A stretch of 64,000 nucleotides of DNA from Ensifer adhaerens (GTDB lineage: Bacteria > Pseudomonadota > Alphaproteobacteria > Rhizobiales > Rhizobiaceae), in assembly GCF_020035535.1 (NCBI RefSeq), contig NZ_CP083351.1, forward strand, positions 124,001-188,000, in the 5' to 3' direction. The translations under genes were made by a program, and so were the position numbers. The notes under the pieces are model-generated. The model ran no database searches. It saw only the letters and a program-made list of their open reading frames with translations, and was not told where the DNA came from. Each line of letters starts with the position of its first letter. Within the stretch, counting starts at the first letter, position 1. Below, one piece after another: positions 50,964 to 60,262 of the stretch.

Positions 50964-51026
50964 GTGAGTGGAACCTCTGCGCTGTTTACCAGTTCGAAGG
51001 AGCAGGAGGTGCTGGCCGTTGCCTAA
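50964..51026 (+). CDS. Putative 20-residue leader peptide
   Basis: GTG start with AGGAGG at 50952-50957, 6 bases upstream. Encodes 'MSGTSALFTSSKEQEVLAVA' and ends TAA at 51024-51026. The end overlaps the TTG start proposed for the next gene. The good ribosome site and coupling suggest it is translated. Its role (coupling, leader, or a peptide modified by the following enzymes) is unknown. Confidence 0.45.
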   Translation: MSGTSALFTSSKEQEVLAVA

Positions 51027-52083
51027 GATGGGCGTTCTCACGTTTCACAGCTGCATCAACTATGGATCCTTCTGGCAAGCCTATTGCCTTGTGCATGGCC
51101 TGAGATTGTTTGGTGCCAATGCCTGGATCCTCGACCATCGTTGCGAGCGGGTCAGGCGCGCTGAACTGCGTTGCGCCTTGCAGCCGTATCGGCCGATCAA
51201 GTCACTGCCCTCCGATCTTCCTGCCTATGGCGCAAAAGTGCGGAAGTTTGCCCGTGCGCTGGATTGTCTTCCTTTGACCACTCCGTTCTTGCTTGACGAA
51301 CCGCAGGATCTTGAGGCCTTCGACACGATCATCGTTGGTAGCGACGAAGTGTGGAACCTCCGTCATCCCTGGTATGGTGGATGCCCGATCTTCTATGGCG
51401 ACGGCCTTGCCGCGCGCAGGATCACTTCCTATGCGGCAACTTTTGGCAGCCACCCATCCGACTGCGGAATCGGCTCCAGATGGGCGCTGCGCCTGAAAAA
51501 ATTTGATGCGATCTCCGTGAGAGACGAGAATTCCAGATCGATTCTGGAGCGATATGTTGGGCGGGAAGCCGCGATCGTCCTTGATCCTTGCCTGCTGTTT
51601 CCCGAAGTTATAGCGCGTATCGACGGTGCACGAGCCGCCATGCGCTATGCGGTCGTTTATGGCCATTCGTTTCCGCGCTGGTTCCAGTGCGGAGTTCGAG
51701 ATTGGGCGAACGCGCGGGCCTACAAGCTTGTCAGCGTCGGCTATCGAAACGACTGGGCCGATGAGCATTGGCTAGATGCGGACCCCTTCGAGTTTGCCAA
51801 CTGCATGGCATATGCGAGCGCCGTCGCAACCAATTTCTTCCATGGATGCGTCTTCGCCCTTCTCAACGCGAGACCGTTTGCCTGTGTTCTATCTGATTAT
51901 CGTCATAATAAGATTCGTGACTTAACGACGCTACTGGGCGTGGAGGAACGCATCGTCTCCTCGCGCACGTTACCGACTCAGTACGAGGCCATTCTGGACC
52001 TACCTCTGGGACAGGCGGTTTCCGATCGCCTTCGCGAGCTGCGCCAGCAATCTTGGAAGTATCTCGGCAATGTCGTCCAGTGA
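51019..52083 (+). CDS. Polysaccharide pyruvyl transferase family protein
   Basis: 354 residues from TTG 51019, which sits 9 bases after AGGAGG; the ATG at 51028 is the alternative. 'MGVLTFHSCINYGSFWQAYC', 'DTIIVGSDEVWNLRHPWYGG', 'ITSYAATFGSHPSDCGIG', 'FDAISVRDENSRSILERYVG' and 'AVATNFFHGCVFALLNARPF' are the blocks of this GT-B-like family. Classic members transfer pyruvyl ketals from PEP to sugars of surface polysaccharides. Coupled to the next gene, an FrhB-like iron-sulfur protein, by a 14-base overlap; such pairs are known in glycan clusters. Confidence 0.88.
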   Translation: MPKMGVLTFHSCINYGSFWQAYCLVHGLRLFGANAWILDHRCERVRRAELRCALQPYRPIKSLPSDLPAYGAKVRKFARALDCLPLTTPFLLDEPQDLEAFDTIIVGSDEVWNLRHPWYGGCPIFYGDGLAARRITSYAATFGSHPSDCGIGSRWALRLKKFDAISVRDENSRSILERYVGREAAIVLDPCLLFPEVIARIDGARAAMRYAVVYGHSFPRWFQCGVRDWANARAYKLVSVGYRNDWADEHWLDADPFEFANCMAYASAVATNFFHGCVFALLNARPFACVLSDYRHNKIRDLTTLLGVEERIVSSRTLPTQYEAILDLPLGQAVSDRLRELRQQSWKYLGNVVQ

Positions 52084-53476
52084 GCCTCATCGAGTTGACC
52101 CTGAACGCCTGGCGCTCACGCCGGAATGCATCGTGCGCTCGGGCCTTTGCATCGGATGTGGATGCTGCGCTGCGCGATCAATGGGCGGCACGATGCGCTA
52201 CGACAGGCTCGGACAAATAAAGCCCTTGGCGGCGGGTTACGTTCCCGGGTTCGGAGAGCTTTGCTCGTTTTCTCCTCACGCTTCAAACGAAGACGACATT
52301 GCGTCCTCACTGTTTCAGGCACCAAGATTTATCAATCCGTTGATCGGTAGATTTGAAGCGGCCTTCGTCGGCCATGTGCGTGAAGGCCGCTTCCGCGCGC
52401 ATGGTAGTTCCGGGGGAATGGCGAGCTGGGCAGCCGCGGAGCTTTTGAAACGGGGCATGGTGGACGGCGTTGCGCATGTGGTCCCTCGCTTAACCCCTGG
52501 TGTTCCGCTCTTTGAATATGCCGTCTCGCGTTCGGCTCTCGAAGTCTGCAGCGGTGCCAAGTCGCGCTACTATCCCGTAGAGCTGTCACGCATCATCCGT
52601 GAGATCAGACAACGGCCGGGGCGCTATGCGGTTACTGGCATCCCGTGCTTCATCAAGGCTCTTCATTTGCTGGCCAAACAAGATCCGCTGATTAAGGAGC
52701 GGCTGACATTCACGCTCGGTCTCTTTTGTGGACACATGAAAAGCGCGCGGTTTGCCGAAAGCCTCGTTTGGCAGATGGGCGAACAAATGGAAGGGGTGGC
52801 GGCCCTCGACTTCCGGCTCAAGGACACCGCCCGACCTGCCAACTGGTATGCCGCGCATCTGCGTTTGAGAAATGGAGGAGTGAAACGTCTCGACTGGTGG
52901 CATCTCGCCGATGGCGACTGGGGCGCGGGCTTTTTCCAGAACTCAGCCTGCAACTTTTGCGATGACGTCGTTGCCGAAACTGCCGATATTTCTTTCGGCG
53001 ATGCCTGGGTTGAACCATATTCATCCGACGGCAACGGTACAAGTGTTGTGATTGTGCGCAATCCTCAAATCGAGGAGCTTGTTCGCGCGGCGATTGCCGA
53101 AGGACGTTTAGAGTTGCGAGAGGTCGACGCAGAATTCGTCATACGGACGCAGGCGGCGGGTTTTCGGCAGCGCCGCGAGGGGCTCGCTTTTCGCTTGAGT
53201 TGGCCGCGTCGCGGCGTCATCCCGAAGAAGCGGGTCATGCCGAAACGGGGTGGACTAGAAACCCGCAGGATGGTGATCTATTGGCTGCGCAGTTCAATCA
53301 GCGAAGGCAGTCATCGTGTATTCTGGCTTGCGCGAAGCCTCAACGCTCCGAGGATCTATCTCTGCTGGGCCTCTTCGATGCTCGCCCTTTATCAGGGAGT
53401 TGCCTATTCGCGGGGCTGGTTGGGCGCCATTGTCGATCGACTGTTTCCGCCAAAGGGGGGTGAAGGCGGCGCGTAG
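52070..53476 (+). CDS. FrhB-like coenzyme F420 hydrogenase/dehydrogenase beta-subunit family protein
   Basis: 468 residues. N-terminal cysteine cluster 'CIVRSGLCIGCGCCAARSMG' and a central 'FFQNSACNFCDDVVAETADI' followed by 'SFGDAWVEPYSSDG' are the FrhB iron-sulfur and flavin motifs. 'GRFRAHGSSGGMASWAAAEL' and 'RYAVTGIPCFIKALHLLAKQ' are also typical. Outside archaea such proteins act as redox partners or as modifiers in polysaccharide clusters, probably without F420. The C-terminal 80 residues are hydrophobic, so it may be membrane-associated. Works with the pyruvyltransferase-like protein by context. Confidence 0.87.
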   Translation: MSSSEPHRVDPERLALTPECIVRSGLCIGCGCCAARSMGGTMRYDRLGQIKPLAAGYVPGFGELCSFSPHASNEDDIASSLFQAPRFINPLIGRFEAAFVGHVREGRFRAHGSSGGMASWAAAELLKRGMVDGVAHVVPRLTPGVPLFEYAVSRSALEVCSGAKSRYYPVELSRIIREIRQRPGRYAVTGIPCFIKALHLLAKQDPLIKERLTFTLGLFCGHMKSARFAESLVWQMGEQMEGVAALDFRLKDTARPANWYAAHLRLRNGGVKRLDWWHLADGDWGAGFFQNSACNFCDDVVAETADISFGDAWVEPYSSDGNGTSVVIVRNPQIEELVRAAIAEGRLELREVDAEFVIRTQAAGFRQRREGLAFRLSWPRRGVIPKKRVMPKRGGLETRRMVIYWLRSSISEGSHRVFWLARSLNAPRIYLCWASSMLALYQGVAYSRGWLGAIVDRLFPPKGGEGGA

Positions 53477-54351
53477 CGCGTCGTCATGTCGGCGCAAAAC
53501 TGTGCGAACTCCTCTGGCACGAGGGGTGGGCTTGTGTGATGCGGGGCGAGCCCTCTATGTTCGGGCGTGAAACAGTAAGTGATTGTTACTTCAAACTCTT
53601 CGAGAGCGCTCATCTGGCGATCGAACCAGTCGAGCGCGTTGGGGCGGAAGCTATCGGCCCAGGACAGCCCGGTACGCAGATAGGTCACCCCAAGTCGTTT
53701 CATCCAAGAAACGGCGTCCTCCAATCTTTCATCTTCGAAATTAAACCATTGAACAAGGCCCATATCAGGTGTGTTCCTCGCGAATTCTTCGAGTGCCAGC
53801 TTGGGCGAGCCATCCTCTCGAAGTAGCCCCATATAGAAGTGGCGATAGTAGGAAGACCCTTCGGCCTCCCTATGTCGCGTTGTGGCCTGCCAGGCGCGTG
53901 GCAAATCATAAAGACTGTACCATTGCAGGCGCTCGACCTTTCCTTTCAGTAGCTCGGCCGTCTTGCGCAACCCCCAAAGTTGAACTTCTTCGGCGCCAAA
54001 CGTCGACACGCCTACTTCGCTCACCCAAAGGGGAAGATCTGTCACGACACGTAGCTCTTCGAGCTTTTGCGGCCATTCCTGGATCTGCCACAAGTTCCAA
54101 TCGAGTGGGAACCCGTGAGCGGCCACGGCATCGACGTGATCCAGCACCCCGTATGACTTCATCAGCGACAGGAAATGCGGATCGATGGGCGATATGCCGC
54201 CGAGAACTCTTTTCAGTTGCGGGTTCACATCGCCGATCGCCCGGCATGCCAGCTTAGCCATTTGAGCAAACCGGCTCCAATCCGGATCAACCTCCGGATC
54301 CCAATGGGACTTGTTGTTCGGTTCGTTCCATATCATCGCAGCTTCGATCAT
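53404..54351 (-). CDS. TIM-barrel glycoside hydrolase (beta-xylosidase-like)
   Basis: 315 residues from the ATG at 54351 with GGAGG 6 bases upstream. 'AMIWNEPNNKSHWDPEVDPD' holds the acid/base Glu of clan GH-A (NEP) and 'LPLWVSEVGVSTFGAEE' the nucleophile Glu. 'VDAVAAHGFPLDWNLWQIQE' lies between. The last 25 residues overlap the end of the convergent FrhB-like gene and look unlike the family, so the natural stop may have been lost. No signal peptide. It ends a small operon with the phosphatase and inositol-phosphate synthase genes. Confidence 0.75.
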   Translation of the reverse strand: MIEAAMIWNEPNNKSHWDPEVDPDWSRFAQMAKLACRAIGDVNPQLKRVLGGISPIDPHFLSLMKSYGVLDHVDAVAAHGFPLDWNLWQIQEWPQKLEELRVVTDLPLWVSEVGVSTFGAEEVQLWGLRKTAELLKGKVERLQWYSLYDLPRAWQATTRHREAEGSSYYRHFYMGLLREDGSPKLALEEFARNTPDMGLVQWFNFEDERLEDAVSWMKRLGVTYLRTGLSWADSFRPNALDWFDRQMSALEEFEVTITYCFTPEHRGLAPHHTSPPLVPEEFAQFCADMTTRYAPPSPPFGGNSRSTMAPNQPRE

Positions 54352-54399
54352 CGACAACCTCCGGGCTTGACGGAAGAACGGTTCGGGCGATGCCTCGGC

Positions 54400-54996
54400 C
54401 TACACACGTTCGTTCAGGTTCAAGATCTTTGCACCCCATTCACCCACAACGATCGTCGAGACAGACGCGGGCGCAATTTCGAAGCTCTCCGAGGCATTCG
54501 TCGAAATTCCCAGGACATGGCACACCGCCGCCTTGATGACTTCGGCATGGCTCACAAGCAATATCGTGTCGCCCCTCCTTTTTTCTTCGAGCGTCTCGAT
54601 GAGCTCCATCACCCGCTTCTCGACGTCAAGCATGGTTTCTCCACCGGCCGTTCGAGCAAAGCTGCGAACAGCGTTCCACCTGCGCCAAAGCGGATCACTG
54701 TCGAGGGTCCTGAAGCTTTCGCCGGCCCATCGGCCGAAATCCACCTCATCCAGAGCTTCCTCGATCTCCATTCGAAACAATCCGCGCGCTGCGCCAATCG
54801 CTCTTGCGGTCTCCTGGGCGCGCTTGCGCGGGCTCGTGTGAATGGCGTCGACCTTATCTGTCGTGAGCCGCTCGGCCAAACGCACCGCCTGTTGACGACC
54901 GTCGCTGCCGAGGGAAACATCCATCGTTCTACCCGCCAGGTAGCTTCCCAGATTGTCATGTGCGGCATGGCGCACGAGCAGGAACGTCGTTGTCAC
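54400..54996 (-). CDS. Histidine phosphatase (phosphoglycerate mutase-like)
   Basis: 198 residues. The N-terminal phospho-His site reads '[20 protein letters not shown]' (R-H-A for R-H-G), followed by '[20 protein letters not shown]' and the second His in '[20 protein letters not shown]' with '[12 protein letters not shown]' as the acid loop. The family removes phosphate from sugar or inositol phosphates. It overlaps the inositol-3-phosphate synthase gene by ATGA, so it could act as the inositol monophosphatase; that is inference. Confidence 0.9.
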   Translation of the reverse strand: MTTTFLLVRHAAHDNLGSYLAGRTMDVSLGSDGRQQAVRLAERLTTDKVDAIHTSPRKRAQETARAIGAARGLFRMEIEEALDEVDFGRWAGESFRTLDSDPLWRRWNAVRSFARTAGGETMLDVEKRVMELIETLEEKRRGDTILLVSHAEVIKAAVCHVLGISTNASESFEIAPASVSTIVVGEWGAKILNLNERV

Positions 54997-56096
54997 TTGC
55001 TCGCTCCTTGGAGCGCGTCTTCATCGCCGGCTATGAAGTCCTCAAGGAGGCGGCGCGCTTCGGCATCCGTAAACTGGCGAGGGGGAGACTTCATGAAGTA
55101 GCTGGAAGGCGCGATCAAGGGACCACCAAGTCTTCGGTCAAGTCCGAGCTTGGCGCAGCGCACCGCGTCGATGACGACTCCGGCCGAATTAGGAGAATCC
55201 CACACCTCCAGTTTGAGTTCGAGGTTGAGGGGAACATTGCCGAAGGTCGTTCCCTCCGCCCGAATATATGCAAACTTCCGGTCGGCGAGCCACGCAACAT
55301 GGTCGCTTGGGCCGACGTGAATGTTCTCGGATGCGAGTGGTGCGCTTAATTGGCTGAGGACCGATTGCGTTTTGGATATCTTCTTTGATTCCAGTCGCTC
55401 TCGCTCAAGCATGTTGAGAAAGTCGGTATTTCCTCCGAAATTGAGCTGGTAGGTGCGGTCCATTCGCACCCCGCGATCTTGGAAGAGGTTCGCCAGGAGC
55501 CGATGAATGATCGTCGCTCCGACCTGGCTCTTGATGTCATCTCCGATCAGGGGGAGCCCAAGTTCTGCGAACCTGCGCTGCCAACATCTGTCAGATGCGA
55601 TGAAGACGGGGATGCAGTTGACGAAGCCACAGCCGGCGGCGAGCGCCTGCTCGGCGTACCAGCGCGTCGCAACCTCGGAGCCAACGGGAAGGTAGGAAAC
55701 CACGATATCGGTTTCTGTTTGCTTGAGCACCTTGGCGACGTCTACGGGTGCCTCTGTGGACTCTCTGATCGCGTCACGCAAGTATCGACCGATCCCGTCA
55801 TGCGTCTGGCCACGCTGAACGACAACGCCGGCCGCGGGGACGTCGGCGAAACGGATCGTATTGTTCGGGAGGGCGTAAACCGCGTCCGCCAGGTCTAATC
55901 CAACCTTGGCGGCAGCCACATCGAAACAGGCTGAGACCTTAATATCGCGGATATGATACCCCCCGAGAGTGGCATGCATCAGTCCCGGGACCGGCTCATC
56001 GTCTGGTGCCTCCTTGTAGAAGGTTAATCCCTGGACGAAAGATGAGGCGCAATTGCCGATACCGACCAGCGCAACTCTGATGGATTTCGTTGGCAT
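54993..56096 (-). CDS. ino1: Inositol-3-phosphate synthase
   Basis: 367 residues, the size of the short bacterial type. NAD-binding '[19 protein letters not shown]' is N-terminal. '[20 protein letters not shown]', '[20 protein letters not shown]', '[20 protein letters not shown]' and '[20 protein letters not shown]' are the catalytic blocks with conserved Lys and Asp residues. It cyclises glucose-6-phosphate to myo-inositol-3-phosphate. Uncommon in rhizobia outside special clusters. Divergent from the phosphoribosyltransferase/kinase-like gene with a 120-base shared control region. Confidence 0.92.
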   Translation of the reverse strand: MPTKSIRVALVGIGNCASSFVQGLTFYKEAPDDEPVPGLMHATLGGYHIRDIKVSACFDVAAAKVGLDLADAVYALPNNTIRFADVPAAGVVVQRGQTHDGIGRYLRDAIRESTEAPVDVAKVLKQTETDIVVSYLPVGSEVATRWYAEQALAAGCGFVNCIPVFIASDRCWQRRFAELGLPLIGDDIKSQVGATIIHRLLANLFQDRGVRMDRTYQLNFGGNTDFLNMLERERLESKKISKTQSVLSQLSAPLASENIHVGPSDHVAWLADRKFAYIRAEGTTFGNVPLNLELKLEVWDSPNSAGVVIDAVRCAKLGLDRRLGGPLIAPSSYFMKSPPRQFTDAEARRLLEDFIAGDEDALQGASK

Positions 56097-56218
56097 CGAT
56101 GATCGTCTCCACAGCTACAATCCTCGTCCAACCAACGCCTACGACATAGGTTCCTCCAACGCATTTAAGCTGGATCAATCCGCGTTCAGGAGAGTTGGAT
56201 CGACAGGCGGAGACCGGG

Positions 56219-57955
56219 ATGATGTGGATCTACGGCGAAAAGAGGAAGTCAGTATGCGTGGACGCGATGTGCGTGGAACTGACCGCCCGGTTGCGGGCGA
56301 TAGACCGGCAGGCACCCGGGCTGGAGCGCCACTGCGCACTTGTTGCCCTCTTGCTGAGCGCGGCTGAACTGGTTGAGGGGGTGGTTGACAAGGATCAGGC
56401 CATGTCGGGCTGTGATCGCCCTTCTGTTGAGCGCGACGTTGGCGAGCTTCTGCTTCGTGATCTCGCCACGCTTGTTGTTCGCTCGTGGCGGAGCGCGATG
56501 GTGGCGCCCATTATTGTTCCAGACCGTATCCCGAATTTGCTTGCCAGACTTCGGGCGCCGAAGATCGTCGAGACCAAGGAAGCAGAAGGCTACGCTTTCT
56601 ATGCTGTCTATCCCGAGAGTTATGCGGAGGCTGCAGTTGCGTCCGGCCTGTCGTCGAGTACCCTGGTAATCGGGATCCGAAGCATAGGCGCAAGTCTATC
56701 GGCCATGTGCGCATCAGCCCTTGGAGCGCAGGCGCCTACAACGCTTCGTCCACTGGGACACCCATTCGACAGGCGAGTGGCAATGGCGTCAGAGCTATCA
56801 AAAAAATTGTTGAATTATGCGCAAGGCGATGTGGCGATCGTCGATGAGGGGCCAGGCCTTTCCGGCAGTTCGTTCTGCTGCGTGGCTGAATGGCTGGAAG
56901 ATCATGGATTTGAAAGTGAGCGGATCCATTTCTTCCCAAGCCATAAGGGGGGACCCGGCTCGAAGGCCGGTGAGCGACGTCAAACGCGTTGGAGCAAAAC
57001 CACAAGCCATGTTCGCGATCTCGACGATCTTCTTCTCGGTTCATCGTGCCGGCTCGCCCAATGGCTTAGCCAATTGGTAGGCCCGCTGATAGAGCCTTTG
57101 GAGGACATTTCTGCCGGTAAATGGCGTTGGAAGCTCGGTTGCGATGCGGGTGAATGGCCACCGACCGACCCCAGGTTTGAGCGTAGAAAATTCCTGGCTC
57201 ATACCGAGGACGCCACATGGCTTGTCAAGTTCGCAGGACTTGGAGAGACGGGGAGCCGAAAACTGGTCCGGGCTCGGCTTCTGGCCGATAAGGGTTTCAT
57301 ACAGCCGGTTATGGGGCTTTGCCACGGTTTCCTCGTTCAACGCTGGTGCGTTGGTCGACCTTTGCAGCTGGAGGAGATTCATTGCGACATGTTCATCGAG
57401 CACCTTGGGAATTACCTCTCTTTTCGCACGCTCTATCTTCCGAAGAGCCGTTTTCGCGGTGCGCCTCTTTCGACGCTCTGCGAGATGGCCGTGGCCAATG
57501 TGCACGAAACAATGGGATCACGCGCCGCATGGCATCTAACAACGAAAATCAACATGGCGAAGATAGAGGCTGTGCGGCCCGTCGACATCGATGGAAGGCT
57601 GCATCGCTGGGAATGGTCCTTGCACGCGGGTCAAAACTACCTGAAGGCCGATGCGCTTGATCATAGCACCGGACACGATCTGATAGGCTTTCAGGACGTA
57701 GCCTGGGACCTTGCTGGTGCCTGTGTCGAGTTTGATCTTTCCCGATCGGAAACGGACGCTTTACGATCGATCGTTTCGAAAAACTGTGGAAGAGACGTGA
57801 ACACCAAGCTCCAGACATGTCTTGAACCGTGCTACTCAGCGTTCCAGTTGGGACTGTGGGTATCGGCTCGATCCGGCGCGGCAGACGCCGACGTTCCGCA
57901 ATTGGAAGAGACCGCATCGCGCTACCGCAGGCACCTCGAACGCTACCTGACTTGA
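56219..57955 (+). CDS. Phosphoribosyltransferase-like / kinase-like fusion protein
   Basis: 578 residues from the ATG at 56219 with GGAG 6-7 bases upstream (a TTG at 56195 is too close to its ribosome site). About residues 80-240 resemble a type I phosphoribosyltransferase: 'STLVIGIRSIGASLSAMCAS' and the PRPP loop 'VAIVDEGPGLSGSSFCCVAE'. From about 300 on a kinase-like (APH-fold) domain is suggested by 'ATWLVKFAGLGETGSRKLVR', 'GFLVQRWCVGRPLQLEEIHC' and 'GHDLIGFQDVAWDLAGACVE' (for the Mg-binding D and following DLA). Seen beside inositol-phosphate synthase and epimerases. Function not known; a phosphoribosyl- or phosphosugar intermediate is plausible. Confidence 0.7.
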   Translation: MMWIYGEKRKSVCVDAMCVELTARLRAIDRQAPGLERHCALVALLLSAAELVEGVVDKDQAMSGCDRPSVERDVGELLLRDLATLVVRSWRSAMVAPIIVPDRIPNLLARLRAPKIVETKEAEGYAFYAVYPESYAEAAVASGLSSSTLVIGIRSIGASLSAMCASALGAQAPTTLRPLGHPFDRRVAMASELSKKLLNYAQGDVAIVDEGPGLSGSSFCCVAEWLEDHGFESERIHFFPSHKGGPGSKAGERRQTRWSKTTSHVRDLDDLLLGSSCRLAQWLSQLVGPLIEPLEDISAGKWRWKLGCDAGEWPPTDPRFERRKFLAHTEDATWLVKFAGLGETGSRKLVRARLLADKGFIQPVMGLCHGFLVQRWCVGRPLQLEEIHCDMFIEHLGNYLSFRTLYLPKSRFRGAPLSTLCEMAVANVHETMGSRAAWHLTTKINMAKIEAVRPVDIDGRLHRWEWSLHAGQNYLKADALDHSTGHDLIGFQDVAWDLAGACVEFDLSRSETDALRSIVSKNCGRDVNTKLQTCLEPCYSAFQLGLWVSARSGAADADVPQLEETASRYRRHLERYLT

Positions 57956-57984
57956 TGAGCTTTCCTCAATAACTGTCGTTTGAG

Positions 57985-59004
57985 CTAGCACTCGTAAATA
58001 CGGTCCAGAACCTCAGCGACCCTGATCAAATTCCGGTTGCCCGCACTATAGCGATTTGCGGACGCAAGTTCCATCGCCCATGCAGCAGCGGCTCTCCCCG
58101 GCCATGAATCAGGGGGGGACGTAAGCTGCTCGCGAGCCGTTCCCTTGTTGTGATCGCTCGTAAAATCGAGAAAAGACCCATTGACGTTGCGGAAGCAAGC
58201 TCCTGCATGCGTGCCGTGGAACTCTCCGGCGATGATAGAATCGCATCCCGCATTGAGATGCCATGAGCAGGCAATACGCGCGACGAGACCGCTTGAAAGT
58301 TCGAGCGTGGCGATTGCGTAATCCTCAACCTCCTCGGCTCCCCGCTTCAGGCGCGCACCCTTCGAAAACAAGGCACTTTCGACTCGAACCACGTCTGGCC
58401 ACCCAAGGAGCCATAGAAGAAGATCGACCAGATGGACCCCAAGATCGATGACGCACCCCCCTCCAGCGAGCGCCCGATCGAAGAACCAGGGCTTTCCCGG
58501 GCCATAGGCATTGTGGAAGACGAGATCAACCGCGTACAGCGAGCCTAAGTCGCCCGAATTGATCAGCGCATGGATGCGCCGCATGGCGGACATGTGCCGA
58601 TAAGACAAGTCCACACCCAACAGCCGGTCGCTGCGCCGAGCAGCGTCGACCACCGCCGACGTCTCCGCACAATTGCGGCCAAGAGGCTTTTGACAAAATA
58701 CCGCCGCTCCACGCTCCAATGCGGCAATCGCCTGCGCTGCATGGAAGGCGCTCGGAGTTGCAATCACGATACCCTCAACGTCCTGATCAAGCATTGCCTC
58801 GAGGGACGAGGAAACGGTTGCGTTCGGGGCCAATTCGAGTGCCGCGGCGACCCTTTCAGGCGCAGGGTCGGCGATTGCGATCGCTTCGATCCTCCCGGTT
58901 GAGAGAATTGCTCTCATGCGATCAAGACCGATCCAGCCAACACCCAGGAAGCCCAGGCGCGGCCGAACAATGCCGGGCGATGAGCCTGAAGCGACGCTAA
59001 CCAT
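57985..59004 (-). CDS. Gfo/Idh/MocA-family oxidoreductase
   Basis: 339 residues from the ATG at 59004, overlapping the preceding gene by 8 bases. NAD(P)-binding 'RLGFLGVGWIGLDRMRAIL' is N-terminal. The catalytic Lys is in 'AVFCQKPLGRNCAETSAVVD' (motif EKP, here QKP). His/Asp residues in 'GGGCVIDLGVHLVDLLLWLL' complete the site. The family oxidises or reduces sugars, inositols or nucleotide sugars. Paired with a zinc alcohol dehydrogenase, so two successive redox steps on a sugar or cyclitol are likely. Confidence 0.9.
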   Translation of the reverse strand: MVSVASGSSPGIVRPRLGFLGVGWIGLDRMRAILSTGRIEAIAIADPAPERVAAALELAPNATVSSSLEAMLDQDVEGIVIATPSAFHAAQAIAALERGAAVFCQKPLGRNCAETSAVVDAARRSDRLLGVDLSYRHMSAMRRIHALINSGDLGSLYAVDLVFHNAYGPGKPWFFDRALAGGGCVIDLGVHLVDLLLWLLGWPDVVRVESALFSKGARLKRGAEEVEDYAIATLELSSGLVARIACSWHLNAGCDSIIAGEFHGTHAGACFRNVNGSFLDFTSDHNKGTAREQLTSPPDSWPGRAAAAWAMELASANRYSAGNRNLIRVAEVLDRIYEC

Positions 59005-59980
59005 CGCACCGGACCAGCGCTTTGACGAACCCTTCCGGGCGGTCACGGGTCACATTGAGTGCCGCTGCCAACTCGCGCAGCGGGAACTCGTGAGTGTAAA
59101 GGGATGACGGTGCAAACCGCTTCGCAGCCACGGCATCGATCGCGTTGCGAATGCCCACCATGTATATGCCAGGATCTCGTTCATGAGCGTTGATCACATC
59201 AAGACCCCTCCAGTTCCAGAGCTGCAGATTAACATGGCGCGGACCGTCCTGATGGTAGCCGGCAATGACGAGTCTGCCACGCTCTTTCGTCAGCTCCGCC
59301 GCAAGATCGAGTGGCCATTGTTTGCCCACCGCTTCGAGGACACAATCGCACAGGCGCCCCGATGTCAGCCGCTTGACTTGTTCGATGATCTGCCAATGGT
59401 CACTCATGGCAATGACGTCGCTGGCCCCAGCGAGCTTGGCTGAGGAGAGTGACGACTGCCGCCGCGATATCGCGATGACACGCGCTCCGGCTGCGGTCGC
59501 AAGCTCGGTCAGTACGATCCCGAGGAATCCTAGGCCGACAATCGCCACCGTTTCACCGTCCTTGATTGCGCAGCGATGCAGGATGTTGAAGGCACATCCA
59601 AGGGGCTCGCCCGGAAAGGGCTGGCCGTCGAGAGCATTCGGCAACTGCGCGACCGCGTACTGATCCGCCACATCGTGTGTGGCATAGGCATGATAGCTGA
59701 GTGCCGCGACGCGGTCGCCTACCGCTACCGTCGTTACATCATCCGCCACCGCGTCCACTATGCCCCACCCCTCGTGTCCAAGCGCTCCGGGAACTGTCGG
59801 GAACTCCATCCAAGTCGGACCTTCCCACGGCACGAGGTTTGACGCGCAAACGCCGCAGCCTTCCAGCCGGATACGTACCTGTCCGCGTTGCGGTTGAGGC
59901 AACGGAAGGGTCTCAATGCGCACTTGCCCAGGTGCGGTCACAACCGCGGCATGCATTACTTCGCTTGTCTGCAGGCTCAT
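58997..59980 (-). CDS. Zinc-dependent alcohol dehydrogenase (MDR family)
   Basis: 327 residues from the ATG at 59980 with GGGAGGGG upstream; a long upstream extension in frame is non-coding. Catalytic zinc ligands are in 'IRLEGCGVCASNLVPWEGPT' (Cys) and 'GALGHEGWGIVDAV' (His-Glu). The Rossmann motif 'TVAIVGLGFLGIVLTELAT' binds NAD(P). The structural four-cysteine zinc lobe is missing, as in several MDR subfamilies. Forms an operon with the Gfo/Idh/MocA gene. Substrate unknown; probably a polyol or cyclitol. Confidence 0.88.
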   Translation of the reverse strand: MSLQTSEVMHAAVVTAPGQVRIETLPLPQPQRGQVRIRLEGCGVCASNLVPWEGPTWMEFPTVPGALGHEGWGIVDAVADDVTTVAVGDRVAALSYHAYATHDVADQYAVAQLPNALDGQPFPGEPLGCAFNILHRCAIKDGETVAIVGLGFLGIVLTELATAAGARVIAISRRQSSLSSAKLAGASDVIAMSDHWQIIEQVKRLTSGRLCDCVLEAVGKQWPLDLAAELTKERGRLVIAGYHQDGPRHVNLQLWNWRGLDVINAHERDPGIYMVGIRNAIDAVAAKRFAPSSLYTHEFPLRELAAALNVTRDRPEGFVKALVRCDG

Positions 59981-60262
59981 ATTGCCCCTCCCGCTTCTTG
60001 GGGAACTCGTTCGATCGTTCGGAGGCGATTGGAAAAGGGCTGGCATCCGTCTAGATCGCGCACTTAACCGGAGGCGCCCGACTTTGTTCCTCGTCAGCGA
60101 CGAAGGAACACATGGACGAAGTCGAGGTTTGTAGCTCGTGGTCATGCAATGGCCGCGCAGCACGAGAGAGAGCAGAAACAGGAAAAGCAGCACCAAGGAA
60201 ACAACCCTGAAGAGGTGTTGGAGCTTTGTCGCTCTTGCTGATCAACAATCCTGAGGTGCGTT
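59981..60262. other. Divergent control region
   Basis: 282 bases between the alcohol dehydrogenase (minus) and the first epimerase (plus). No clear promoter motif is seen, though both operons should start here. Confidence 0.4.
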
